From Sphingomonas prati (GTDB taxonomy: Bacteria; Pseudomonadota; Alphaproteobacteria; Sphingomonadales; Sphingomonadaceae): 64,000 bases of DNA. Of the stretch, positions 43,651 through 55,473 are shown one piece after another (within the stretch, counting starts at the first letter, position 1; every line of letters starts with the position of its first letter). Where the stretch lies: positions 248,001 through 312,000 of the forward strand of contig NZ_BMJP01000005.1 of the NCBI RefSeq assembly GCF_014643515.1. Direction: 5' to 3'. The translations under genes and the position numbers were made by a program. The notes beneath the pieces were generated by a model, which was given only the letters and a program-made list of their open reading frames with translations, was not told the origin of the DNA and searched no databases.

Positions 43651-43670
43651 ATCCCGGCGAAAGCCGGGAT
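43651..43670. repeat. Small palindrome with GAAA loop
   Basis: ATCCCGGC-GAAA-GCCGGGAT, a perfect 8-bp stem closed by a GNRA-type tetraloop, about 50 bases after the DUF3297 stop. It belongs to the extragenic palindrome class common in sphingomonads and could act as a terminator or mRNA stabiliser. Confidence 0.75.
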
Positions 43671-43730
43671 CTCCCTTCGGTCGGCGGTGAGAGCTTCACC
43701 GGCGCAAGAGCAGGCCGCCCAGCAAGCACC

Positions 43731-44369
43731 TCACCCCATCCGCGCCAGCAGAGCCCGCTCCTTCTCCAGCAATCCCGCAAAGGACGGCCGCGCCAGGATG
43801 GCCGCCTTGTACGCCGCGATCCGCGGAAACCCGTCCAGCGTCCCGCCGGCATGCTCCAGGTTCACCAACGGACTCACCACCGCCAGATCCGCCAGCGTGA
43901 TCCGGTCCTCGACCAGGAACAGGCTCTCCGGGATCCGCGCCTCCAGATACGCCAGCACCCCCGGCACGACATCCGCCTCGCTCGCGTCCGCCGCCGCCAG
44001 ATCGCCCGGCTTGCCCTCGAACCGCGGGCTCACCACCCGGTTGAAGAACAGCGGACGGATCGCGTCGAACATCTCCGCGTCGCCAAACTCGTCCCAGAAC
44101 ATGGCTGTGCCCCGCGCCCGCGGCTCCACCGGGATCAGCGCCGGCTCGGGATGCAGCGCCTCGATATACGCCACGATCGCCGACGAATCGGCCAGCAGAT
44201 AGTCGCCGTCGCGCAACGCCGGCATCTTGCCCAGCGGGTTCGCCTCGCGGAACGCCGGATCGTCGCTGCCACGCGCCACGCGGTGCAGGTCGATCGCGAC
44301 CCCCTTCTCCGCCGCGAACGCCAGAACCTTGCGCACGAACGGCGAAAACGAACTTCCGTACAGGATCAT
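43731..44369 (-). CDS. Glutathione S-transferase
   Basis: A 212-aa GST. The N-terminal domain has MILYGSSFSPFVRKVLAFAAEKG, NPLGKMPALRDGDYLLADSSAIVAYIE (cis-Pro and glutathione-binding Asp-Ser), and a helical C-terminal domain with SLFLVEDRITLADLAVVSPLVN. The start at 44369 fits family length and follows AGAGGG. It lies 20 bases after the DUF6456 gene on the same strand, so co-transcription is likely. Substrate unknown. Confidence 0.88.
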   Translation of the reverse strand: MILYGSSFSPFVRKVLAFAAEKGVAIDLHRVARGSDDPAFREANPLGKMPALRDGDYLLADSSAIVAYIEALHPEPALIPVEPRARGTAMFWDEFGDAEMFDAIRPLFFNRVVSPRFEGKPGDLAAADASEADVVPGVLAYLEARIPESLFLVEDRITLADLAVVSPLVNLEHAGGTLDGFPRIAAYKAAILARPSFAGLLEKERALLARMG

Positions 44370-44389
44370 CGCACACCCTCTTCCAGGCC

Positions 44390-45037
44390 TCACCCCATGC
44401 CATAATGATCCGCCAGCCGGTCGAGCGCCAGCCTCAGCACCAGCTTCCCCGAGCGTTTCGGCCACCCCAGCGCGCGCTCCGCGGCCTCCAGCCCCTCGCC
44501 CGCGCACGCCACCCGCCACAGCACGTCGGACAGCCCCGGCCCTGCCGCCGCCACCGCCGCCTCGAACCGCCGCTTGGCCGACAGCTGCGCGCCCGACGGA
44601 TCGATCGCGCCGCCCGCGCCGCCGCCGCCGGGCGTCGCCGCCGGGTCCCACCGCATCGTCACGCGCGGGGCCAGCTGCGCCGTCTCCCAGTCCGCCCGCA
44701 CCCGCTCGCCCGCATCATATTGCCGCGCGGTCACATGCCCCCGCGCACGCAGCCAGCCGAGCGGCGACTCGCCCAGATTGACCGTCACCCGTCGCCCCGC
44801 GCCCTCGACCGCCGCCAGGTTCCGCTCCACCAGCATCCGGTTCGCCCCCTCTGGCCTCGCATCGCGCACCGACCAGCCCCTGCCTGCCTCGGTCGCGACC
44901 AGCCCGCCCTCCGTCATCCGCGCCAGGTCCGCGCGCACCAGCAATTCGACCAGCGCCACCGGCGTGTCCGACAACCGGCGCCCCGCGGCCAGCGCCGCCA
45001 TCACCGCCTGCCCCCGTCGATCGAGTATCACGCCCAT
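44390..45037 (-). CDS. DUF6456 domain protein, candidate GTA regulator
   Basis: A 215-aa protein. The N-terminal part (MGVILDRRGQAVMAALAAGRR, then LSDTPVALVELLVRADLARM) looks like a winged-helix/HTH, and the C-terminal domain has ARQYDAGERVRADWETAQL, VTMRWDP, and GPGLSDVLWRVACAGEGLEAAERALGWPKRSGKLVLRLAL-type sequence of DUF6456. My recollection, not verified, is that GTA activators of the GafA/GafZ type share this C-terminal domain. It is divergent from an XRE regulator 87 bases away and 4 kb from the GTA cluster. Confidence 0.75.
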   Translation of the reverse strand: MGVILDRRGQAVMAALAAGRRLSDTPVALVELLVRADLARMTEGGLVATEAGRGWSVRDARPEGANRMLVERNLAAVEGAGRRVTVNLGESPLGWLRARGHVTARQYDAGERVRADWETAQLAPRVTMRWDPAATPGGGGAGGAIDPSGAQLSAKRRFEAAVAAAGPGLSDVLWRVACAGEGLEAAERALGWPKRSGKLVLRLALDRLADHYGMG

Positions 45038-45099
45038 GCCCTCATCCTCCGCCTACGTCCAAGCACTTGCCACAACGTCACGATTGTAGGACAGCGGAA

Positions 45100-45114
45100 T
45101 AACCGAACTGGTTA
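45100..45114. promoter_or_regulatory. Operator-like dyad upstream of the XRE gene
   Basis: A perfect inverted repeat TAACC-GAACT-GGTTA immediately before the AGGAG ribosome site of the XRE gene, within the 87-base divergent gap. The position fits autorepression by the XRE protein and possibly control of the DUF6456 gene. Confidence 0.55.
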
Positions 45115-45124
45115 GGAGCTCTCC

Positions 45125-45688
45125 ATGATCACCGTCATCCGCGACGTCCGCCGGGCCAAGGGCATGACGTTGCAGGACGTCGCCGACGCCTGCACCCCGC
45201 CCACCACGGCGCAGACGATCGGCCGCCTCGAAACCGGGATGCGCACCGTGTCGGTCGGCTGGCTCAACCGCATCGCGGCGGCCCTTGGCGTCCCCGCTGC
45301 CGATCTCGTCCGCCTGCCGGACCAGGCCGACCTGGCCGTCGCCGCGATCCTCGGCGGCACCGGCGCGCACGCCCCGCGCCAATCCGACGCCGTCCTGCCG
45401 CCGCGTCCCGCGCCCGATCATGTCGCGGTCATCGTCGATGCCGGCGTCGGCGACTACCGCGCCGGCGACGTCCTGTGGTGCCGCCGCGTGGGTCCGGACG
45501 GCTTCCCCTCTGCGCTCAACCGCGACATCCTCGTCCCCCGCCCGGCCGGCCGCTTCCTGTTCGGCCGCCTCATTGGCCGCGAAGCCGGCAAGCTCCAGAT
45601 GCTCCCGCTCGGCGCCGGCATGCGCCAGCAGGTCCTCGCCGACCCCCCCTGGGCCGCCATCGCCAACCTCCTGGTCCGCACGCTTTAA
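45125..45688 (+). CDS. XRE-family HTH regulator with S24-like C-terminal region
   Basis: A 187-aa protein. Residues 1-65 form an XRE helix-turn-helix (VIRDVRRAKGMTLQDVADAC, IGRLETGMRTVSVGWLNRIAAALGV). Residues about 95-187 (HVAVIVDAGVGDYRAGDVLWCRR, RFLFGRLIGREAGKLQML) resemble the beta-rich LexA/CI S24 fold, but I cannot identify the Ser-Lys cleavage dyad with confidence. AGGAG 6 bases before the ATG. Divergent from DUF6456. Confidence 0.82.
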   Translation: MITVIRDVRRAKGMTLQDVADACTPPTTAQTIGRLETGMRTVSVGWLNRIAAALGVPAADLVRLPDQADLAVAAILGGTGAHAPRQSDAVLPPRPAPDHVAVIVDAGVGDYRAGDVLWCRRVGPDGFPSALNRDILVPRPAGRFLFGRLIGREAGKLQMLPLGAGMRQQVLADPPWAAIANLLVRTL

Positions 45689-45704
45689 GCGGGTGAAACA
45701 GAAT

Positions 45705-45812
45705 AGCCCTCCCCCCACCGGGGGGAGGGTTGGGTGGGGGGCTCAGGCCAGAAAAACCCTCACCCCCAGCAAAGCCCTCCACCCCGACCCTTCCCCCAAT
45801 GGGTGCAGGGAG
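45705..45812. repeat. Cluster of G/C-rich palindromic repeats
   Basis: CCCTCCCCCCACCGGGGGGAGGG followed by TTGGGTGGGGGGCTCAGG and a mirrored AACCCTCACCCCC unit. Closely similar to 11484-11637, between the XRE gene and pgl. Confidence 0.85.
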
Positions 45813-45886
45813 CAGCCAATACCCCCCCTCGCCACCCCCGCCGCCATCCGCTATGCCCCGCCCGACACCCCAAGGAGACCCTACCG

Positions 45887-46600
45887 ATGATCGAAGCCGA
45901 ATGGTGGGAGTTCGAGGATCGCGACAGCCTGGCGCAACAGGTCGCCGACGATATCGAATTCGTGATCGAACGCGCGCTCGCCGGTCGCGGCCATGCGCTG
46001 CTCGCGGTCACCGGCGGCAGCATGCCGGCCGCGATCTTCGCGGAACTCGGCAAGCGCAAGATCGCCTGGGACAAGGTCGTCATCACGCTGACCGACGACC
46101 GGATCGTGCCCGATGACGACAAGCTCAGCAACTTCGCCGAACTGACCAAGATGGCGGGCAAGACCGGCGCGACGCTCGTGCCGCTCGTCCGCGGCGCCAC
46201 CGCGACGGACGATCCCGCCGCCACCGGCCGCGCCGCCGACGCGCGCCTCGCCGACCTGCATTTCCCGCCCGATCTCGTCTGGCTGGGCATGGGGGAGGAC
46301 GGCCACACCGCGTCGATCTTCCCGGGTCCCGACTTCAACCATGCGGTGAACGGCCCCGCCGCGCGCCGTGCGGTCGGCGTCCGGCCTGATCCGATGCCCG
46401 CCGATCGCCCCGCCAACCGCGTCACGCTGACCCTGCCGGCGCTCGCCGGTGGCCACGCCATGATCGTCACGATCGCCGGCGACGTGAAGAAGGCCACGCT
46501 GGAACGCGCAATCGAGGAAGGCCCCTCGTCCACCCTGCCGATCGGCCGCGTGCTGGCCGCCACCGAAGCCGCGATCGACATCTACTGGAGCGCCGAATGA
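45887..46600 (+). CDS. pgl: 6-phosphogluconolactonase
   Basis: A 237-aa enzyme hydrolysing 6-phosphogluconolactone in the pentose phosphate/Entner-Doudoroff route. The AVTGGSMPAAIFAELG segment, VVITLTDDRIVPDDDKLSNF and LGMGEDGHTASIFPG are diagnostic of the Pgl/DevB family. The ATG at 45887 follows AAGGAGA; upstream in-frame sequence is repeat-derived. It overlaps the flavin reductase gene by 4 bases. Other pathway genes (zwf, edd) are not in the window. Confidence 0.93.
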   Translation: MIEAEWWEFEDRDSLAQQVADDIEFVIERALAGRGHALLAVTGGSMPAAIFAELGKRKIAWDKVVITLTDDRIVPDDDKLSNFAELTKMAGKTGATLVPLVRGATATDDPAATGRAADARLADLHFPPDLVWLGMGEDGHTASIFPGPDFNHAVNGPAARRAVGVRPDPMPADRPANRVTLTLPALAGGHAMIVTIAGDVKKATLERAIEEGPSSTLPIGRVLAATEAAIDIYWSAE

Positions 46601-47121
46601 CGACCGCGACCGATCTGGATATCCCGCCCGCCACCGACACCGCGACGCTCGCCGCTGCGGTCCGGCTGGCCCTGCGCCGGATGGCCAAGTCGGTCACGGT
46701 CATCACCGCGCTGCACAACGGTCGCCGCTATGCGATGGCGGCGACCGCGGTCGATGCGCTATCGATGGATCCGCCGTCGATGATCGTCTCGGTCAACCGC
46801 TCCGCCTCGCTCCACGCCCCGCTCGCCGCCGGCGCCGACTTCTGCATCAACGTGCTCGGTGCGATGCACGAGGATGTCAGTCGCGCCTGCGGTGGCGGCG
46901 CCTCGGGCGAGGACCGCTTCGCCACCGGCAACTGGATCACCGGCCCGCGCGGCCTGCCAATGCTCGCCGACGCACAGGCCGCCTTCGTCTGCCACAACGA
47001 CGTCTCGCTCGGGTACGGCACCCACGGCCTCTTCATCGGCCGCCTCGTCGACGTCCGCTCCTACGGCGACGTCGACCCGTTGGTGTATCTGGACGGCCGC
47101 TACACGCGACTGGCGGAGTAG
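46597..47121 (+). CDS. Flavin reductase family protein
   Basis: A 174-aa FMN-binding split-barrel protein. LRRMAKSVTVITALHNGRRYAMAATAVDALSMDPPSMIVSVN and the later CHNDVSLGYGTHGLFIGRL region fit flavin reductase-like domains, which supply reduced flavin to two-component monooxygenases. Translationally coupled to pgl (ATGA overlap). Partner oxygenase not seen nearby. Confidence 0.85.
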   Translation: MTTATDLDIPPATDTATLAAAVRLALRRMAKSVTVITALHNGRRYAMAATAVDALSMDPPSMIVSVNRSASLHAPLAAGADFCINVLGAMHEDVSRACGGGASGEDRFATGNWITGPRGLPMLADAQAAFVCHNDVSLGYGTHGLFIGRLVDVRSYGDVDPLVYLDGRYTRLAE

Positions 47122-47132
47122 AACGCCTGACA

Positions 47133-47158
47133 GTTCTCCGGCGCAGGCCGGGGCCTAG
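47133..47158. repeat. Single arm of the long inverted-repeat element
   Basis: GTTCTCCGGCGCAGGCCGG followed by GGCCTAG, closely matching one 26-base arm of the element at 37325-37391, directly after the flavin reductase stop. Confidence 0.75.
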
Positions 47159-47273
47159 ATGCAACCTCTTCCAGTCCCACCCCTGAACACCCCGCTTCGA
47201 TACGAGTCCTCGCTACGCGCAAGAGCGCTACTCGATCTCTACTCAGCACGAACGGGCGGAGTGCAAAGCCCGC

Positions 47274-47936
47274 TCAGGCAGCCTTGATCGCCTGCCCCTG
47301 CCCCAGCATCTCGCCGCGCGTGATGATCACCCGGTCGCCTAGCTTCATCACCTTGAACAGCTTCGCCGCAAACGCGGTTGGCACGCCGATGCAGCCATGC
47401 GTCACCGTGCCCCATTCCACGTCGCTGCCATGGATCGCAACGCCGTCGTTGGTCAGCCGTAACATGTACGGCATCGGCGCATCGTACAGGTTGGACACAT
47501 GGTCCGCGTCCTTCTGCGTGATCGGGAAGATGCCGGTCGGGGTCGGCCGCTCGTCCGCGCCGTACATCACCACCGCGGTCCCGATTTCGTACCCACCGCG
47601 AAACACCGACAGCGTCTGCGCGACCAGGTCGACCGTCACGATCATCGGCCCCGCCGGCACGCCCGCCTCGTCCCACACATAATCGCCATGCGTGAATGGC
47701 CGCGGCACATCCAGCACGCGCTTGATCACCATCCCCTGATCCACCGGCGCAGCAGCGACGGGAGCAGGAGCCGCCACCGCCGGCTTCGCCGCCGCAACCC
47801 GTACCGGCGCCGCAGCCGGCACCACCGGCTCCCGCGCCGAAATCCCGGCGATCCATGCGAGCGGACCCAGCACGGCAATACCCAGCGCCACATACGCCAC
47901 CGGCCGCCAGCCTGCCCGTCCTGTTCCGCCCGTCAT
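47274..47936 (-). CDS. L,D-transpeptidase
   Basis: A 220-aa YkuD-type transpeptidase. A single N-terminal membrane anchor (VAYVALGIAVLGPLAWIAG) is followed by a Pro/Ala linker and the catalytic domain: MIVTVDLVAQTLSVFRGG, PTPTGIFPITQK, then the active site HGSDVEWGTVTHGCIGVP with the catalytic Cys after His-Gly. It forms 3-3 cross-links or attaches proteins to peptidoglycan in the periplasm. The ATG at 47936 follows GGGAG; the frame is open further upstream. Confidence 0.9.
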   Translation of the reverse strand: MTGGTGRAGWRPVAYVALGIAVLGPLAWIAGISAREPVVPAAAPVRVAAAKPAVAAPAPVAAAPVDQGMVIKRVLDVPRPFTHGDYVWDEAGVPAGPMIVTVDLVAQTLSVFRGGYEIGTAVVMYGADERPTPTGIFPITQKDADHVSNLYDAPMPYMLRLTNDGVAIHGSDVEWGTVTHGCIGVPTAFAAKLFKVMKLGDRVIITRGEMLGQGQAIKAA

Positions 47937-48049
47937 CGCACCGCTCCCATCGTCCCGCCCGCCATCGCGCAAAGCGACCAGCAAGACCAGTGCCCCTCTA
48001 CGCCCGTCCCACGCCGGCACATTAACCAAGCGCGTTCACGCCCCAACGA

Positions 48050-51292
<3,243 letters not shown>

Positions 51293-51446
51293 TTATCTAG
51301 ACGGAGTAATGCGGTCGGCCACGAATGCAACCGCTCCTCGTCCGGACCACGTTTTGAAACCCTTACGGCGATTGCGCGAGGTCCCTTTGCCATGCCACAC
51401 CATGCGGCATCGCAGCACGGCCCTGTTCCCGGAAGGCTCCCCATCG

Positions 51447-52868
51447 ATGAAGCGCGCTCCCGCCCTGTTGATCACCGCCGCCCTCGCGGTCCAGTCGCTG
51501 CCCGCCGCGGCGCAGACCCCGCCCGCGCGGCCTGATCGGGTCGCCTTCCGCGAATTGTACCGGGAACTGATCGAAACCAACACGACCTCGTCGGTCGGCA
51601 ACTGCACGACGGCCGCCGAACAGATCGCCACCCGGCTGCGCGCGGCGGGGTTCAGCGACAAGGAACTGGTTCTCTACGTGCCACCCGGCCGCGCCCGCGA
51701 CGGCGGCCTCGTTGCCACCTGGGTCGGCAGCGACGCGAAACTGCCCGCCATGCTGCTGCTCGCCCATATCGACGTGGTGGAAGCCAAGCGCGAGGACTGG
51801 GTCCGCGAACCGTTCAAGCTGATCGAGGAAGGCGGCTTTTTCTACGCCCGCGGCACCAGCGACGACAAGGCGCAGGCCGCGATCTTCTCGGACTCGCTCA
51901 TTCGCCTGCGCGCCGCCGGCTACAAGCCGCGCCGCACGATCAAGCTGGCACTGACCTGCGGCGAGGAAGGCAGCAACCCCAACGTTCTGAACGGCGCCCG
52001 CTGGCTGGTCGAGAACCGCCCCGAACTGCTGAAGGCCGGCTTCGCGCTGAACGAGGGCGGCGGCGGACGGACCGCGCCCGGCGGCGGACCCGAGACGCTC
52101 GGCGTCCAGGTTTCGCAGAAGTCGCCGCGCAACTACATTCTCGAAGTCACCAACCCCGGCGGCCACAGCTCTGTCCCGCTGCCCGACAACGCGATCTACC
52201 GGCTTGCCGCGGCGATCCTCAAGGTCGGCGCCGTGCAATTCCCCGTCCACTTGAACCCGGTCTCGCAAGCCTATCTCGCCAAGGCCGGCGCGCTCCGCAA
52301 GGACGCGGTCGGCACCGCGATGCGCACACTGGCCGCGACCCCGAGCGATGCGGACGCCGCCCGCGCACTCTCGGCCGATCCCGCCATGAACGCGCTCCTG
52401 CGCACGACCTGCGTCGCCACCTTGCTCGACGGGGGCCACGCCGCCAACGCCTTGCCGCAGCGCGCGACCGCCGGGATCAACTGCCGCATCGTGCCGGGCG
52501 AAACCCCCGACGAGACCCGCGCCACGATCGCGGCCGCCATCGCCGACCCGCAGGTCAAGGTTCTGCCGAGCAAGATCCAGGAACGCCCCGTCGCGGTCAC
52601 CCCACCGCTCGATCCCGCCATCCTGAAACCGATCGAGACGGTCGGCGCAAAGCACTTCCCCGGCATCCCCGTCATCCCGACGCAGTCCACCGGGGCCACC
52701 GACGCGACCTATCTCAGCCAGATCGGCGTGCCGACCTATGGCATTCCCGGCCTCTGGAACGACGGATCGTCGGGTACGCACGGCCTCAACGAACGGATGT
52801 CCGCCGACGCGCTCTACCGCGGCCGCGACTATATCCACGACCTGATCCAGACCTACGCAGCCGGGTGA
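51447..52868 (+). CDS. M20-family metallopeptidase, exported
   Basis: A 473-aa zinc peptidase. The signal peptide MKRAPALLITAALAVQSLPAAAQ is followed by LLLAHIDVVEAKREDW (zinc His-x-Asp), GTSDDKAQAAIF (bridging Asp), TCGEEGSNPN (catalytic Glu-Glu) and a dimerisation domain starting NYILEVTNPGGHSS. C-terminal GTHGLNE supplies the last histidine. It is predicted to trim peptides in the periplasm. The start follows GGAAGG; the longer upstream frame is not coding-like. Divergent from the beta-galactosidase. Confidence 0.88.
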   Translation: MKRAPALLITAALAVQSLPAAAQTPPARPDRVAFRELYRELIETNTTSSVGNCTTAAEQIATRLRAAGFSDKELVLYVPPGRARDGGLVATWVGSDAKLPAMLLLAHIDVVEAKREDWVREPFKLIEEGGFFYARGTSDDKAQAAIFSDSLIRLRAAGYKPRRTIKLALTCGEEGSNPNVLNGARWLVENRPELLKAGFALNEGGGGRTAPGGGPETLGVQVSQKSPRNYILEVTNPGGHSSVPLPDNAIYRLAAAILKVGAVQFPVHLNPVSQAYLAKAGALRKDAVGTAMRTLAATPSDADAARALSADPAMNALLRTTCVATLLDGGHAANALPQRATAGINCRIVPGETPDETRATIAAAIADPQVKVLPSKIQERPVAVTPPLDPAILKPIETVGAKHFPGIPVIPTQSTGATDATYLSQIGVPTYGIPGLWNDGSSGTHGLNERMSADALYRGRDYIHDLIQTYAAG

Positions 52869-53002
52869 CTGGCCTGAGCTTGAACGCCGGATGCCGCGCG
52901 ACTACCTGAACGTCGCGCAGCAAACGATCCCGACCCCCGTCCCGTGCCGGCTTCGGGCACCCGCGGACACGTTGTTCGCAACACGCCGCGGACACCGGAG
53001 GA

Positions 53003-54499
53003 TCACATCGTCGGGATGATGAAGCTCTGGTCGATCACCGACCCGCCGCTCGGCCAGCGCTGCGTGATGGTCTTGGTGCGCGTGTAGAACCGGATACCGT
53101 CGGTGCCATACTGGTTCAGGTCGCCGAAGCCGGACCGCTTCCACCCGCCGAAGCTGTGGTACGACACCGGCACCGGGATCGGCACGTTGATGCCGACCAT
53201 GCCGACCTCAACGGAGCTTGCGAAGTTCCGCGCAAAGTCGCCGTTTCGCGTGAAGATCGCGACGCCGTTCCCATACTGATGCTGCGTCGGATAGCTCACC
53301 GCCTCCTCGAACGTCGCGGCGCGCAGGATCTGCAGGACCGGCCCGAAGATCTCCTCCTTGTAGCTCTGCATGTCCGGCCGGACATGGTCGAGCAGCGTCG
53401 GCGCCAGGAAATAGCCGTCCTCATAACCCTGCAACGTGAAGCCACGCCCGTCGAGCACCAGTTCGGACCCTTCGTCGACCGCCATCTGGATATAGCCTTC
53501 GATCCGCGCCTTGTGCTGTGCGCTCACCACCGGCCCGTAATGCGCGTCGGCATCGGTCGAGATCCCGATCCGCAGCTTGGCGATCTCCGCCACCAGCTTC
53601 TCGCGCAGGACCTCCGCGGTCTTCTCGCCGACCGGCACGACGACCGGCAGCGCCATGCAACGCTCGCCTGCCGAGCCATAGGCCGCGCCCAGGATATCGG
53701 CGACCGCCTGGTCGATGTCGGCATCGGGCATGATGATGCCGTGGTTCTTGGCGCCGCCCATGCACTGCATCCGCTTGCCCGCGGCCGCACCGCGACCATA
53801 GACATATTGCGCGATGTCGGACGACCCGACGAAGCTCACAGCCTTCACGTCGGTATGATCCAGGATCGCATCGACGACCAGCTTGTCGCCGTGGACGACG
53901 TTCAGGATGCCGGCGGGCAACCCCGCCTCCAGCGCCAGTTCGGCCAGCCGCACCGGCACGGACGGATCACGTTCCGACGGCTTCAGGATGAACGCGTTGC
54001 CGCATGCGATCGCCGGGGCGAGCATCCACAGCGGGATCATCGCCGGGAAGTTGAACGGCGTGATCCCCGCCACGACGCCCAGCGGCTGGCGCATCGAATA
54101 CACGTCGATCCCCGGCCCGGCGCCCTCGGTATAGTCGCCCTTCAGCAGATGCGGTATGCCGCATGCGAATTCCACGACGTCGAGCCCGCGCTGGATATCG
54201 CCCTTCGCGTCGGAGATGACCTTGCCATGCTCGGACGCGAGCAGCGCGGCCAGCTCGTCCATATGCTCTTCGATCAGCGCCTTGAACTTGAACATCACGC
54301 GCGCGCGGCGCTGCGGGTTCGTGGCGCCCCACTCCGGCTGCGCGGCCTTCGCGTTGGCGACCGCCTCGGCGACCGTCTCGACCGTGCCCAGCGCGACCTG
54401 CGCCTGAACCTGGCCGATCGTCGGATCGTAGATGTCACCCGTGCGGACGCCGGACCAGACGGCGGTCTGCCCGCCGATGAAATGCGATACGTTGCGCAT
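53003..54499 (-). CDS. mmsA: Methylmalonate-semialdehyde dehydrogenase (CoA-acylating)
   Basis: A 498-aa aldehyde dehydrogenase of valine and inositol/pyrimidine catabolism, converting methylmalonate semialdehyde to propionyl-CoA. Typical sequences are MRNVSHFIGGQTA, GITPFNFPAMIPLWM, GAKNHGIIMPDAD and the catalytic cysteine in GSAGERCMALPV. The C-terminal INVPIPVPVSYHSFGGWKRSGFGD matches MmsA. Start ATG 54499 with GAGAGGAAG upstream. The LysR gene on the other strand, 86 bases away, is the likely regulator. Confidence 0.95.
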   Translation of the reverse strand: MRNVSHFIGGQTAVWSGVRTGDIYDPTIGQVQAQVALGTVETVAEAVANAKAAQPEWGATNPQRRARVMFKFKALIEEHMDELAALLASEHGKVISDAKGDIQRGLDVVEFACGIPHLLKGDYTEGAGPGIDVYSMRQPLGVVAGITPFNFPAMIPLWMLAPAIACGNAFILKPSERDPSVPVRLAELALEAGLPAGILNVVHGDKLVVDAILDHTDVKAVSFVGSSDIAQYVYGRGAAAGKRMQCMGGAKNHGIIMPDADIDQAVADILGAAYGSAGERCMALPVVVPVGEKTAEVLREKLVAEIAKLRIGISTDADAHYGPVVSAQHKARIEGYIQMAVDEGSELVLDGRGFTLQGYEDGYFLAPTLLDHVRPDMQSYKEEIFGPVLQILRAATFEEAVSYPTQHQYGNGVAIFTRNGDFARNFASSVEVGMVGINVPIPVPVSYHSFGGWKRSGFGDLNQYGTDGIRFYTRTKTITQRWPSGGSVIDQSFIIPTM

Positions 54500-54585
54500 G
54501 GCTCTTCCTCTCAAGTTATCATGGTCGTCTTAGCCTCTGCACCGTGCCACCGGAACCGCCGCGAAACCGCATCCGTTGTGCAAAA

Positions 54586-55473
54586 ATGCAGAGTCTGAAC
54601 TGGGACGACATCCGCCTCTTTCTTGCGGTCGCGCGCGAAGGTCGGCTCCAGGCCGCGGCACGCACCCTCGGGCTCGATCATAGCACGGTCGCGCGCCGCA
54701 TGAACGGGCTGGAGGCCGCACTCGGCGCGCGGCTGATCGACCGGTCGCCGCGCGGCGTCCTGCTCACCCATGCCGGCGACCTGCTGCGCGATCATGCCGA
54801 ACGGATCGAGGTCGAGATGATCGCGGCCAGCGCGGCGGTCGGCGACGATGCGGGCACCATCGCCGGCTCGGTCCGGCTCGCGACTCCGGAAGCGTTCGGC
54901 ACCTGGCTCGTCGCGCCCAACGTCCACCTGCTCCACGCCCGCCACCCGACCGTCGAACTCGAACTCGCGCCCGAAAGCCGGTCGGTCAGCCTGTCACGGC
55001 GCGAGGCGGACATCGCGATCGGCCTCACCCGCCCACCGCGCGGCCGGGTCGTCGCGCGCAAGCTCGTCGACTACCGGCTCGGGCTCTACGCTGCGGCCAA
55101 CTATCTTGACCGCCACCCGCCGATCGACACGCTCGACGCGGTCAAGGCGCATCCGCTGGTCTGGTATATCGACGAACTGATCGACATCCCCGAACTGCGC
55201 TATTTCGACCAGATCGTCAGCGACGCACCTACCGTGTTCCGCTCCAGCTCGATCGCGGCACAACAGGCCGCCGTCGCCAACGGCTTGGGGATCGGCGTGC
55301 TGCACGTCTTCGCCGCGGAACAGGACAGCCGCCTGCAACGCGTGCTGCCCGAAGTCGCGGTGACACGCAGCTACTGGCTGCTGATGCACGCCGACCAGCA
55401 ACGCCTGCCGCGCATCCGCGCCGTGGTCGACTTCCTGGACGAGGTCATGCGGATCAATCAGCACCGGTTCTGA
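54586..55473 (+). CDS. LysR-type transcriptional regulator
   Basis: A 295-aa LysR protein. The N-terminal HTH is DDIRLFLAVAREGRLQAAARTLGLDHSTVARRMNGLEAALGARLIDR; the effector domain follows with LATPEAFGTWLVAPNVHLL and the typical NYLDRHPPIDTLDAV. It is divergent from mmsA with an 86-base shared promoter region, so control of valine degradation by a pathway intermediate is likely but inferred. An in-frame start 42 bases upstream exists; the ATG 54586 fits LysR length. Confidence 0.9.
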   Translation: MQSLNWDDIRLFLAVAREGRLQAAARTLGLDHSTVARRMNGLEAALGARLIDRSPRGVLLTHAGDLLRDHAERIEVEMIAASAAVGDDAGTIAGSVRLATPEAFGTWLVAPNVHLLHARHPTVELELAPESRSVSLSRREADIAIGLTRPPRGRVVARKLVDYRLGLYAAANYLDRHPPIDTLDAVKAHPLVWYIDELIDIPELRYFDQIVSDAPTVFRSSSIAAQQAAVANGLGIGVLHVFAAEQDSRLQRVLPEVAVTRSYWLLMHADQQRLPRIRAVVDFLDEVMRINQHRF

